In this document: positions 45,132-55,688 of the stretch, piece by piece
Layout: each line of letters opens with the position of its first letter
How positions within the stretch are numbered: the stretch's first letter is position 1
Assembly (NCBI GenBank): GCA_902729315.2
Contig: LR746267.1
Coordinates: 3,356,386 to 3,420,385, forward strand
Source: Spirodela intermedia
Lineage: Eukaryota; Streptophyta; Magnoliopsida; Alismatales; Araceae
Reading direction: 5' to 3'
DNA length: 64,000 bases
Program-made: the position numbers and the translations under genes
Notes under the pieces: generated by a model
What the model was told of the DNA's origin: nothing
Database searches by the model: none
The model's input: only the letters and a program-made list of their open reading frames with translations

Positions 45132-46372
45132 TAATATGTTCTTTGATTAGTTGTCTTCTATTCATTTGACCTAGTAAGGAAGACCAATCAAAGTTACATG
45201 TAATTCTCGACAAAAAGTATCAACAAGAAAGCTAGAGAGGTTAGAGATGACCATTCAAAACTAATGAGCCATCAAAGATGTGCTAGATTTATAGAGAACT
45301 CAGACTTAAACCTCTCTTATTTTCCACCATCTTTCAACATTCAAATCCTAAAGTATTTCGAAATTCAGACAACTAGAAATCAATATGAGATGAGGTTTAA
45401 GGGCTTGGATATCTTCTTAGACAACTCAATATGTATGACCTTATTTAGTTATGATCCAAAGCTCATTAGTTTAAATAGTTTTGGTAATAATTTATTAACA
45501 TTAAAATAAAACTGTTAATACATCTCAAAAGAAAGTCATGAATTCTCGATAAAAACTTATTAAAATCATCTCAAATAAATTAAAAAATTTACATAGGCTC
45601 ATGAAATCATAATCTTAATATCTGCAATCATAGCTTAGAAAGCATAAGATATTATAAAAAAAAATTAAAATAATTTTAAAAAATCTTGAGTGAAAGTATA
45701 ATCAATTTGAATTAAACTAATATTTTTTATATCAATAACGCTGAGAAATAAAGATATAACAGCATGAGTATCTAGTATACTTAGCTTCAGTAAGTATGTT
45801 TTACTTCAAAAATTCTTACTTTCCCATAGTTGTAGCTTCTATAAAATTTATTAATTCTCATAGGTTTATAGAAAATAATAATTTCACATAATAAAATCAT
45901 CACATTTAAAAATTAAATATTGGGTAAATAATATATTACTTGAATTCCTATTTGGATATTTGATATTATTATTTTCAATTTTTAGAATTTACATTCAAGT
46001 ACATTCATAGTCATGTTGAATAATGTTTAATATAAATTAGCCATAAGTACAATTTAATCTTTTAAATTGATATAGTGTATTTTTTTATCATGAAAATAGT
46101 ATTTATTTAATCCTCCAACATGTTGCAATGACAATTCTTAGCTTCTCATAGTTTTAATTTATATCTAAAAAATATGTTTCTACAACAACAAAATGAGATG
46201 TAATTTTTAGGTCTCAAAACCAAGTATGTGCAGCTCTAGATAGTTTTTAATTCATTCCATGTAGTTTTTACAACATTAAGATCATAATCTCAACAATAAC
46301 TTCTTTTCTAACTTTATACATAGTTTCACTCCTTCCTATTGCATCACAAAAATATGATTTGAAGTGGGAAGG

Positions 46373-46410
<38 letters not shown>

Positions 46411-46486
46411 CCTCCCTCCCTCCCTCCCCCGGAAGCAATAAAAATGCAGTTGAATATTGGGCGGGGGGCGTGGCGTTGCACCGATG
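45132..46486 (+). repeat. Duplicated 5' flank of the DYW PPR gene, copy B (at the gene)
   Basis: Direct-repeat partner of 33582-34797 plus 38645-38730. It contains a CT then CCCT microsatellite (46374-46430) and ends 38 bp before the chosen ATG of the DYW gene. It probably includes the gene's promoter and 5' UTR. No clear TATA box was found near the start. Confidence 0.85.
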
Positions 46487-46523
46487 TGGTTCTCCGCGGA
46501 GGGGGAGGAAGGAAGATGCCCCC

Positions 46524-48761
46524 ATGGCGGCGAGAGCAGCAGCAAGTCGCCTGGAGGAAGAGAGCGCCGCCGCCGTTGTCCGCTGGAACCGCCTCATCGC
46601 CGGCGGAGCCCGCCGTGATCCCCCTGCGGCGCTCCCCCTCTACCGCGGCATGCTGGCAGCGGGCTCCCGCCCCAACCACCACACCTTCCCCTCCCTCCTC
46701 ATCGCCGCCGCCGCCCTCCGCCACCCCCTCCTCCCCCTCCTCCTCCACGCTCACCTCCTCCGCCTCGGCCTTCTCCACCGACACCGCCACTCCACCGCCG
46801 CCCTCCTCCACCTCTACGGCAAATCCTCCCTCCCGGAGCTTGCCGCCCGCCTCTTCCACGAGATCCCCCGCCACTGCCTCGACCCCTTCCACTGGACAGC
46901 CCTCGTCACTTCCTTCTCCGCCAACGGGCTCCTCCCGCAGGCTTTCCAAGCTTTCTCCCGCATGAGGAACTCCGGCGATGGGGACGGCGACGCCGGCGCC
47001 GCCCCCATCGCGGCGCTCGTCTCCTCCTCCGGCAAGCTCCGCCATGGCCAGATGCTCCACGCACTGGCCATCAAGCAGGGGCTCGACGGCAACGTTCGCA
47101 TGGCCAACACCTTCGTCCATATGTACGCAAGATGCGGCGGCGCCGCCGCCGCCGGCGACTGCTTCAGGTCGATCCCACCGGCCATGCGGGACGTGGTCTC
47201 GTGGAACACGGTGATCTCCGGGCTCACCATGAACGGGGAGAACAGCTCCGCACTCGCAGTGTTCGAGGAAATGCTCGCCGCCGGCGAGCCCCCTAACCGG
47301 GTCACCGTCGTCTCCGTCCTCAAGACGGCGGCGCAGCTCGGCTGCCGCGAGACCTCCCGGCAGCTCCGCCGCTACGTCCTCTCCCGCCGCCCGCCGGCGG
47401 CAGCGGAGGACGACGTGGTAGTCATGACGGCACTGGTGGACATGCAGGCGAGATGCGGCGATGTGGAGATGGCGAGGGAGACCTTCGATGGAATCGCAGG
47501 GAAGAACGTCGTCTCCTGGAGCGCCATGATCGCCGGCTACGAGCAGGCATCACTGCCGGAGGAAGCTCTCTCGCTCTTCAAGCTGATGATGGCGGAAGGA
47601 GGGGTAAACCCTAATGATGTCACCTTCCTCAGCGTGATATCCGCCGCCGCGGCTGTCGGCGCCACCCGCCTGGCGGCAGCGATCCACAAGCTGGTGGCCT
47701 CCGCTGGCGCCGGGGAAGACGCGGGCGTCTTCTCCGCCCTCGTCGACATGTACGCCAAATGCGGAGAGCTCCTTCTCGCGAGGAGGCTCTTCGCAGAGAG
47801 AGACCTCTCCAAGATGAGCTACACCTCCTGGACAGCCATGATCGGAGCGGAGGGCATCCACGGCGGCGGCCGGGAAGCTCTCTCTCTCTTCCAGCAGATG
47901 CAGGAGCAAGGTTTCAGACCCAACGACGTCACCTTCGTCAACCTCATCTCCGCCTGCGGCCATGCCGGCCTGGTGGAGGAAGGAATCTCCTGCTTCGAGG
48001 CCATGGAGAGGGATCATGGGGTCTCCCCCAACCAGAAGCACTACTCCTGCGCCGTTGACCTTCTCGGTAGAGCGGGGAGGTTGCAGGAGGCCTTCGAGCT
48101 GGTCGAGAAGATGCCCATGGAGGCCGATCCTCCGGTGTGGGGCTCCCTCCTCGGAGCCTGCCGCATCCATGGAAATACTCGCCTAGCGAAGCTCGTGGAG
48201 GGGAGAATTCTGGGTTCGCCCAATCCATGGAGCAGTGCAGGTCACCTGGTTCTTCTGGCCAACCTGTACAACCGAGGAGGAAGAAGGGAAGACGCCATTA
48301 GAGTTAGAGTTGGGCTGAAGAAGAGCCACCTGAGGAAGGTCCCCGGCCGGAGCTTCGTCGCTGTGGGGAACGCAGTGTACGGCTTTACGGCGGAGGACAG
48401 GTCCCACGAAGAATCGGAGCTCATCTACGAGGAGCTTCGGGCCCTGGATATCCGAGTGAGGGCGAGGAAGCCACCGCCGAACCAGGCGTCGTCGGAGGAG
48501 ATGGTGGCGGACGGCGGCGAATTCCACAGCGAGAGATTGGCAATCGCTTTCGGGATTCTGATGAGCCGCCGCGGAGGCGGCTGCGCCGTCAGCGGCGGAG
48601 CTGAGCCGATGAGGATCACGAAGAATCTTAGGGTTTGTGAGGATTGCCATGACTGGACCAAGTCTGTGTCGGTGGTGATTGGCCGGGAGCTCGTCGTGAG
48701 GGATTCCCGGAGATTCCACCACTTCAAAAATGGCCTCTGCTCCTGCGGAGACTACTGGTGA
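46524..48761 (+). CDS. DYW-class PPR protein, organelle RNA editing factor
   Basis: Intronless, 745 codons. ATG 46524 (CCCCCATGG context) is the first in-frame ATG; the longer open frame upstream starts at a non-ATG codon. PPR repeats of the PLS type run from about residue 20 to 560 (for example DVVSWNTVISGLTMNGENS and NVVSWSAMIAGYEQASLPEE). E/E+ segments follow (VWGSLLGACRIHGNTRLA at the start). The C-terminal DYW deaminase domain has the HSE motif at 668-670, CEDC at 705-708, the CSC pair at 739-741 and terminal GDYW. The zinc-binding and catalytic residues are thus present. Such proteins convert C to U at specific sites in mitochondrial or plastid transcripts. The N-terminus is short for a targeting peptide, so the compartment is uncertain. 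The target site cannot be read by eye. Confidence 0.92.
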   Translation: MAARAAASRLEEESAAAVVRWNRLIAGGARRDPPAALPLYRGMLAAGSRPNHHTFPSLLIAAAALRHPLLPLLLHAHLLRLGLLHRHRHSTAALLHLYGKSSLPELAARLFHEIPRHCLDPFHWTALVTSFSANGLLPQAFQAFSRMRNSGDGDGDAGAAPIAALVSSSGKLRHGQMLHALAIKQGLDGNVRMANTFVHMYARCGGAAAAGDCFRSIPPAMRDVVSWNTVISGLTMNGENSSALAVFEEMLAAGEPPNRVTVVSVLKTAAQLGCRETSRQLRRYVLSRRPPAAAEDDVVVMTALVDMQARCGDVEMARETFDGIAGKNVVSWSAMIAGYEQASLPEEALSLFKLMMAEGGVNPNDVTFLSVISAAAAVGATRLAAAIHKLVASAGAGEDAGVFSALVDMYAKCGELLLARRLFAERDLSKMSYTSWTAMIGAEGIHGGGREALSLFQQMQEQGFRPNDVTFVNLISACGHAGLVEEGISCFEAMERDHGVSPNQKHYSCAVDLLGRAGRLQEAFELVEKMPMEADPPVWGSLLGACRIHGNTRLAKLVEGRILGSPNPWSSAGHLVLLANLYNRGGRREDAIRVRVGLKKSHLRKVPGRSFVAVGNAVYGFTAEDRSHEESELIYEELRALDIRVRARKPPPNQASSEEMVADGGEFHSERLAIAFGILMSRRGGGCAVSGGAEPMRITKNLRVCEDCHDWTKSVSVVIGRELVVRDSRRFHHFKNGLCSCGDYW

Positions 48762-49443
48762 CGGAGAGGAGAGGAGAGAGAGAAAAAGGTCAATTTTTTG
48801 CGTATGGGCCCCTTATAATTATTGCATTTACTCTTTTATCCACAATGTAGAGAACCCTTGTGCATCTATCTTCTCCTCCTGCAGTCTGTCGTGCATATGG
48901 TTAATAATGGCATAATTGGAGGGAATTTTGGAAAGCCTAGTTTTCCCAAGGAGTATTTTTAAACTTTACATATTTTTCAAATATTCCTCTGGAAATTACA
49001 ATAAAATCCAGTAAACTTCGTCGTATCACAATTTATGGGTGAAGAGTTTTAAAAATATCAAAGTGGACGCTTTCATTGATCTCAGCAGTTTAAGGATTTT
49101 TTTTATTAATTAATCAGATAATGAGGATGGATAGTAAATTAATTTGATAATTTTCCCACATATTTCTCTAACTTGGATAGATCGGACAAGTATTTGGGCC
49201 ACGTTTGCCAAGTCCACTGGGCCTGGACCTCATGGGCCTAATTGTGTGGCTGGCGCGTAGAGCTAGTTGCCTGCGCTGAGTGGATATGATCTGGAATTCT
49301 GGTATGCCAGTTAGGGGACACGTACCCTCCACGTGGCAGACAACTCCAACCCCTCCCCACTCCTACCCACCCACCAACCGCAGAAAGGGAAGGAAACCAC
49401 TTCAAAGAAGACTAGGGAGGCTTTGACAAGGCCTTGGACTAAA

Positions 49444-49447
<4 letters not shown>
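48762..49447. other. 3' flank of the DYW gene
   Basis: The first bases (GGAGAGGAGAGAG) and the T-rich stretch after 48790 are probably 3' UTR. The sequence contains GGGCCC- and TGGGCC-type motifs near 49195-49240 (TTTGGGCCACG, ACTGGGCCTGG), which often occur in plant promoters. No gene was recognised. Confidence 0.4.
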
Positions 49448-49474
<27 letters not shown>

Positions 49475-49570
49475 GATGAGAGGGAGAGAGAGGGAGAAGG
49501 AGAGGGAGAGAGAGAGAGAGGAAGAAAGAGAGAGAGAGATGTAGAAGGAGGGGGAGAGAGAGAGAGGAGG

Positions 49571-49614
<44 letters not shown>

Positions 49615-49685
49615 AAGAGAGAGAGAGAGAGAGAGGAGGAGGGGGAGAGAGAGAGAGGGAGAAGAGAGAGATGGAGAGAGAGAGG

Positions 49686-49717
<32 letters not shown>

Positions 49718-50195
49718 GGAGAGAGAGAGGAGGAGGGGGAGAGAGAGAGAGAGAGAGAGAGAGAAGAAAGAGAGAGGAAGAAAGAGAGAGAAAGAGAGAG
49801 GAAGAAAGAGAGAGAGGGAGAAGGAGAGGGAGAGAGAGAGAGGGAGAAGGAGAGGAGAGAGAGAGAGAGGAGAAGGAAAGGGAGAGAGAGAGGAGAAGGA
49901 AAGAGAGAGGAGAAAGAGAGAGAGAAAGAGAGGGAGAGAGAGGTAGAGAGGAGAGAGAGGTAGAAGGAGAGGGAGAGAGAGAGAGAGGGAGGGGGAGAGA
50001 GAGAGAGAGAGAGAAGAAAGAGAGAGAAAGAGAGAGAAAGAGAGAGAGGGAGAAGGAGAGGGAGAGAGAGAGAGGGAGAAGGAAAGGGAGAGAGAGAGGA
50101 AGAAAGAGAGAAAGAGAGAGGGAGAAGGAGAGGGAGAGAGAGAGAGGGAGAAGGAAAGGGAGAGAGAGAGGGAGAAGGAGAGGGAGAGAGAGAGG

Positions 50196-50227
<32 letters not shown>

Positions 50228-50391
50228 GCAAGAGAGAGAGACAGAGGGAGAGAGAGTGATGGAGAGGGAGCAACAGAGAGAGATAGAAACAGCAAGAGAG
50301 AGGGAGGGAGAGGGAGCAACAGAGAGAGAGAGAAAGAGCGAGAGAGAGATGGAGAGGGAAGCAAGAGAGAGAGAAAGAGAGAGAGAGAGGG
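49448..50391. repeat. ~940-bp GA-rich microsatellite tract
   Basis: Nearly pure purine on the plus strand: (GA)n interrupted by GGA, AAGA and GGGGGA steps and, near 50225-50330, by CAA and CAG. Higher-order blocks recur (GAGAGGGAGAAGGAGAGGGA occurs several times). The long Ser/Leu-rich ORFs on the minus strand and Arg/Glu-rich ORFs on the plus strand come from this composition. Confidence 0.95.
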
Positions 50392-50877
50392 TTCACGTGG
50401 GTGATCACACAGTAGGGATGAGGAAACGGTAATCCTATGAAAACCCCCGGCCAACCCAAGCTTACCCTCCCCCAAGCCAAGAGCACACATCTCGAAGAAC
50501 CCTAACTCATCCAGCAGCAGCAACAACAAAAAGAAGTAAACCTCAGAAAAAGCAGCACCTGAAGGAAAAAAGGCCGAACTGGAATCGTCCTGTAAATGAA
50601 AGAGTTCACCACATTAACTCAATTTTTCCCAAGAGTTGTTGAGAGCTACTTCCCATTCTAAGCTCTGGGGATCGTCCGAAGAAGGAGAGGCCAGCAGCCA
50701 TACTTCCTGCAGGCAGAATCCATGGAGAATTTAGAAACCCTGATCGGCTCCCAGCAGCTGAGAAAAAAGAAAAATCAACACAGAACGCTAGCATCTTGGC
50801 TAGAAGGTGGGTTAGTGTGCGGGGATTGGGTCTCTTCGGGCCCGGATAAAAACCTGGAAAATGGGCCACAACGAGAT

Positions 50878-50980
50878 AGAGAGAGAGAGAGAGATGTCAT
50901 GTGGGTGATTGTGAGACAGCTATGGGGCAAGAGAAACAGGCTTCAGGAGTCAACGCTGATCTAGATCATGCATGATTCTA

Positions 50981-51026
<46 letters not shown>

Positions 51027-51262
51027 CTGTCATGTGGGTGATTGTGGAACAGCAAGGGGCAAGAGAAACAGGCTTCAGGAGTCAACGCCGATCTGGATCA
51101 CGCATAATTCTAATAGAGAGAGAGAGAGAGAGAGGGCTGTCATGTGGGTGATTGTGGGACAGCAATGGGGCAAGAGAGACAGGCTTCAGGAGTCAACGCC
51201 GATTCTTACTAAAGGCCATACCCAACCTGCAAATGAACTGGATCATGCATGATTCTAATTAT
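50878..51262. repeat. Three tandem ~130-bp units, each headed by a GA tract
   Basis: The unit is (GA)n, then GTCATGTGGGTGATTGTG, then GGGGCAAGAGAAACAGGCTT, then CAGGAGTCAACGC, then GATCATGCATGATTCTAAT. Copies begin near 50878, 50990 and 51115. The third carries about 35 extra bases (51201-51236) before its final motif. A diverged start of a further unit, with an intact CACGTG (50394-50399), adjoins the GA tract upstream. Confidence 0.85.
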
Positions 51263-54200
51263 GGGATTATCCTTTTCTCTTAACCAGATTATATAAAGAA
51301 TAATAATAACACCCTGAGAATCTTACAAGCCCGAGAAAAGAGCCAGTCGACAAGTCAGTAATTTCCTGAAAGGTCCTCTAAGTTCGGCATCAACAAAGGT
51401 CAAAGTTTTCTCTCACCCAAGATACATATTTTCCAAGAAAAGCAATCTTATCTGGCCCACAACGGCAATGTTCATATCTTTTGGTGTCTCATTGCTACCC
51501 TCATGGCTCAATGTATGAGTTCTGTATGCGCTCAGGCTCATCCCAGAAGAGAGAGAAAGAGGGGGGGAGAGAGAGAGAGAGAGAGAGAAGAACAGGCCTC
51601 GATCGTCATGGGGCCCCTGTCATTTCCTCAGGGTGGGAGAGGTCCCACCATTGCTTCCTCATCTAAATGCCTGTCCTCCAATCGAAATCCTAGAACTCCA
51701 GGGAAGAATCTTCACATATAAAACTATATGAGAATCAATGTCCCTGGATTCCTTCTCCGAACCCCATAAATCAGACACCCAGCTAAAGAATGGTATAAAA
51801 CTGAAAGAACATGAAGAACATGGAGATTAATTATCTGTCTACTATCACTGGTACTTCTCAGGCCACGGTTCACATCCTAGTCTTTCTACATAGGAGTGTG
51901 CTCCGGAGTATAGGAAATTGAAGCATATCCAAGAAGCAGACAGAACTAGCTATGGTTCTTCACCGGCATCAAGACAATAGGAAGCAAACCCTAATCCCAT
52001 ACTCCGAATCAAACTTATGTTCCACCTACGGGACCTCAAATCAAATTTCTCTCTATCTCATTTGTGCTTCATGTCTGTCTTCTTCCCCTTTGAAGATCCT
52101 GACGAAAGTAGTGGCAAGACTCCTTGAACTTGTCCACACAACCTGAAACAGGTTCCTTTTTAATTTTATACTATTTCTGCTGTCCCCACCAGTTATGTAA
52201 TAAAAATCATTAGGCGAAAAATATGTTCTTATCTTTCCACACATCTATCGTCACATTCTTATATCTTCCTGTGATGCTGTATAAGACTCTTTATCCCATA
52301 CAACTCTGACTGGTCAACTGGCCAAGCAACTTTCTCTCAAATAAAATAGCACCGCAATGACAGCAAGGTACCTCAACATCTACCTTGCCTGTGATTATGA
52401 AAATTTGCGTCAATATTTACGTCCGCCTAAGTCTCAGCAACCAAAATTGAATACTGGAAATGATTCTATTTAGGGTACATCTTGACTGCATAAATGTACA
52501 ATAGACTCATCACTCCTGGACACTACTCAAATTATACATTGCATGTCTTGTTGCAGTCCTTTTCTTCTTTTTTCGAGATCCGCGTCTCTGTACAATTTCT
52601 TGGAATTACTTAAACCATGTCGCATGGTAACCTGAGTCCCGTAACTATGTCTAGATCCCTTTTTTTTCAGTAGAATTATCCCATCAACATACGAACGAGG
52701 AAACCGGCTTCAGTGGTCAGCTTCTTGGCATAAAATAAATTTGATCATTTGACTGCTATGTGCTTTTAAATTGGGGTAATCGCAGGATAAAAGCATAACT
52801 CGCTAAACTAGCACTCCTGTCCCAGAGTACGATATTACTGTGCTTCTTTCCCACTCGTTGTGCATCTTTCTAGACATTAACATCTGATTACAAAGTTTTT
52901 TGAAGGCAGATACACCATCAGACCCAAAGTTTTAGATGCTTCTACATTTCCATAAAACTCTTATTGAGAGAGCAACTTTTGTGTCCTCTTTAGAGATGCT
53001 TCATGCCTTCTCTTCAATTCTGTCATACCAGTAAAAAGTTCAGACCATTTATCAAAGTTATTAGGATCCCCGGAACTCCACCCAATTATAATTATTTCCA
53101 AAAAAAAAATAATCTCCCTGAATTCATATCTCAACAAATCCTTGATCTCACTGTAATTTGTCAAATACATATTAAGTCCTTGCATTTACTCTGACTATTT
53201 TTAACGACTTTTTTCTTTTCTGTCATTCTCCTTTCTTATATGCAGCTAATTCTAGCAGTCTTCAAGTTCTGACTTTAGCTTAACTGGCTATTGGCTATAG
53301 CTTCAATCAAATTCCAACTCACTTTTCCTAAATATCTTAAATTCAAGCAGCGAAACAAAAAATATTCCTCAATTCTCTATTCTTACTCACCTAAATAGAT
53401 ATTGTGCACTCATCCCTATTTCAACCATTCTACAGCTCGCCATTTGTAGGAAAACCTCAAGCTTTTGCCTACTTCTAACTAAATCCAGGTTTAATATACA
53501 GAGAAGCACTTGATTACAGAGCATCATGCATAAAAGGCTCACTAACATTGAGAGAAAAACTCGTAATCAAGAATCCATTCTACAGAAAATGCAGAGGTTT
53601 TATAACACGTCTTTTTTTTAACATGTGACCCTTTTTTGAAGTAAGTCCAGGACCAATTGTGACTAAAAAATTAATTGAACCATGATAAAAGTTCCAAACT
53701 ATTTTAAAGTAAGGATTACTCGGGTACATATAACGGCATATTATATCCCACGAATTCTATCTATTATTTCCCACTTTTTGAGAGACGTCTCAGCGTGATA
53801 CCCTCAAGAAAACCCAAAAAAGATCAATCCATTCGCCAGTTTAAAACAACACACCAACATCCTATCGAGGATTTTAAAATTAATCATGGATAACACCAAA
53901 GTCTGATCAAATCAAATCAAAAAAATCAATTAACATGAAGAAAGAACATTAGTGCTTGGGCACAGTGGATGCCGTTAATACAGTGGCCACATCGTAAGTA
54001 TCATCAGTCCAATTTGCCCCACCATCATTTTCCGGACCACCCTAAACCCAGACCATTTTTTTCCCCAGGAAAAGAATTGTTTTTGGGTTGAATCCTTCGA
54101 ATGAAAAAAAATCCATGGAGGCATTTTTTATTTAAATTGAGAAATTTAACACACCATACATCCATGGTTCATGGCCCATTTTTTCTATCACTAGAACAAG

Positions 54201-54527
54201 ATTTTGTTGGAATAGGTCAAAGCTGAGGGACTTGGTGATTGGTTTTTTCCCCCTTCAACTCAACGTAAGTACCAGTAGGTTTATACTTGATAATCATAAG
54301 AAAATGAATTCATGTACTCAGGGGGAAAATAATTCCTGAGTTAAACAAATATACAGAATTTAAAGCCATCTGTATTTTATAAGAAACGTAAACATAAAAT
54401 GACTTCATCTTCATACAGATAAATACTTTAATTCGTCGCAAAAACAGAACTAGAACAAGTTTTCTGTATGTTACTGTCACCTGATTGACTGGAAAGAACG
54501 CTGTATGACCGACCCCTTTCCCTACTT
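51263..54527. other. Intergenic region downstream of the OST3/6 gene
   Basis: Mostly unique AT-rich sequence with a short GA tract at 51545-51590. The part next to 54527 is probably the 3' UTR of the minus-strand OST3/6 gene. No coding domain, LTR terminus or RNA gene was recognised. Confidence 0.4.
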
Positions 54528-55562
54528 TCACCTCCAACTGGTAGGCCAATAGGCATGCACTCTGTACCCTGTCTTCCAATTGTCGAGGTAAATAACCTTC
54601 TTCACAGCCCAGAAAGAGATGACCATGGCTATCACCATCAGCACCCTCTGCACCTTCACACTTTTCAACTGGACTAGTCCATGGGTCACCAGCGCCATCA
54701 TCAAACCCACAACAGTATACAGGAACCCGACTGCGAAGCCTTCTGCCCCAAGCTGCATTCCAGACCCTTGGTAGAAGAACACTAACTTCGTGGGATCCTC
54801 CCGGTCCGTCAGGAATAGAGGCATATTCCGGATAATGTTGTGCATCGCCCCAGAAACACTGAAGAAGTACACAAACACGGCCCCGGCCATCCAGATCTTG
54901 CGATCGTGCAGCAAAGTTTCCCCAGCGATCACCCGTCGGATGAGGAACGGCGCAGAGATCAGCGCCACCAACGCCAGGAAGGCCATCTGGCGGCCGGAAA
55001 GGAGGGGCGGGCGCTGGATAGGGCCGACGGAGATCCCGGTCTTCGCCTCTATGAACTCGGCCATCGACTCCGCAAGGCGGGAGAAGTCGGACTGCTGCAT
55101 AGCCTCCGAGTCCTTGAGGTTAGCCACCGCAGGCCCCACCAGCCGCACATGAGGGAGAGAGGAAATGCCGAAGAGGGAGAAAGACTGTTGCGATTCCCCA
55201 AACTCGATGTCGCAGAAGAACACCCGAGAGAGATTGTCAGGGTCGGAGCGGTGGTGGGCAGCAAATGCCTCAGAGACGAGCCCGAACTCGGAACGGAGCC
55301 TCGGCAAGTGGAGATCGCCCTTGGAGCGGAGGTGCGCGGCATCGAAGAAGATGACGATGGAGTACGGCCTCGGGGATCGAACGGAGGTGAGGAATCGCCC
55401 GATGCCGCGGTCGTCGAGGTGGATCACCCCCGCCGGCGACTTCGCGCGGAGGGCCTCCAGCTCCGCCACCGCGTCGGCGGCGGGATCCGAGAGGGCAGCG
55501 GAGCACGCGCAGAGGAGCGAGAGGAGCAGGACGGCGGCGGATCCGCGCCGGAGGGAGGCCAT
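54528..55562 (-). CDS. OST3B: Oligosaccharyltransferase complex subunit OST3/OST6
   Basis: Intronless, 344 codons from ATG 55562 (MASLRRGSAAVLLLSLLC), followed by a signal peptide to about residue 24. A lumenal thioredoxin-like domain spans about 35-170, with YSIVIFFDAAHL as the core strand and a SSLPHV cis-Pro-type loop at 134-139. Four transmembrane segments lie near 192-212, 223-244, 275-296 and 305-324, and the end is basic/aromatic. This layout and length match plant OST3/OST6 proteins, which assist transfer of glycans to Asn residues of nascent proteins at the ER. No CxxC redox pair is visible at the thioredoxin-like active site, unlike yeast Ost3/6. An in-frame ATG at 55688 would add 42 residues before the signal peptide; I prefer 55562 by homology length. 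The gene symbol follows the usual name of the Arabidopsis homologue. Confidence 0.9.
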   Translation of the reverse strand: MASLRRGSAAVLLLSLLCACSAALSDPAADAVAELEALRAKSPAGVIHLDDRGIGRFLTSVRSPRPYSIVIFFDAAHLRSKGDLHLPRLRSEFGLVSEAFAAHHRSDPDNLSRVFFCDIEFGESQQSFSLFGISSLPHVRLVGPAVANLKDSEAMQQSDFSRLAESMAEFIEAKTGISVGPIQRPPLLSGRQMAFLALVALISAPFLIRRVIAGETLLHDRKIWMAGAVFVYFFSVSGAMHNIIRNMPLFLTDREDPTKLVFFYQGSGMQLGAEGFAVGFLYTVVGLMMALVTHGLVQLKSVKVQRVLMVIAMVISFWAVKKVIYLDNWKTGYRVHAYWPTSWR

Positions 55563-55688
55563 CGTTCCCAGCTTCCGGGAAGGCTTTGGATCTCTGAGAC
55601 GGGGCAGCAATGGCGAAGTTCCCCGTTTCTGACCAAGGCGACTTGATGACGACCCTCCTAAAATCTCCACCGTCGTGTTCATCATCAT

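Noticed and set aside
45264-45509. 81-codon ORF in the duplicated flank
   Set aside because: The matching copy at about 33715-33920 has indels that break the frame, so coding constraint is not supported.
46344-48722. Multiple ORFs of 60-260 codons overlapping the DYW gene in other frames
   Set aside because: High GC content suppresses stops in all frames; only the plus-strand frame from 46524 shows PPR and DYW motifs.
49311-50529. 375- to 391-codon Ser/Leu/Pro-rich ORFs on the minus strand
   Set aside because: They arise from the GA tract; composition is purely that of the repeat, with no domain or start-codon context.
50606-50869. 87-codon minus-strand ORF with GC-balanced composition
   Set aside because: No domain recognised and no supporting splice or promoter structure; left out of the gene list although a short exon cannot be excluded.
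50878-51262. CRISPR-like array
   Set aside because: The regular repeats are long and adjacent with variable GA linkers, in a plant nuclear genome; there are no unique spacers and no cas genes.
54790-55646. Plus-strand ORFs of 120-268 codons opposite the OST3/6 gene
   Set aside because: Antisense shadows of a GC-rich coding region; no recognisable domain, whereas the minus strand encodes a complete membrane protein.
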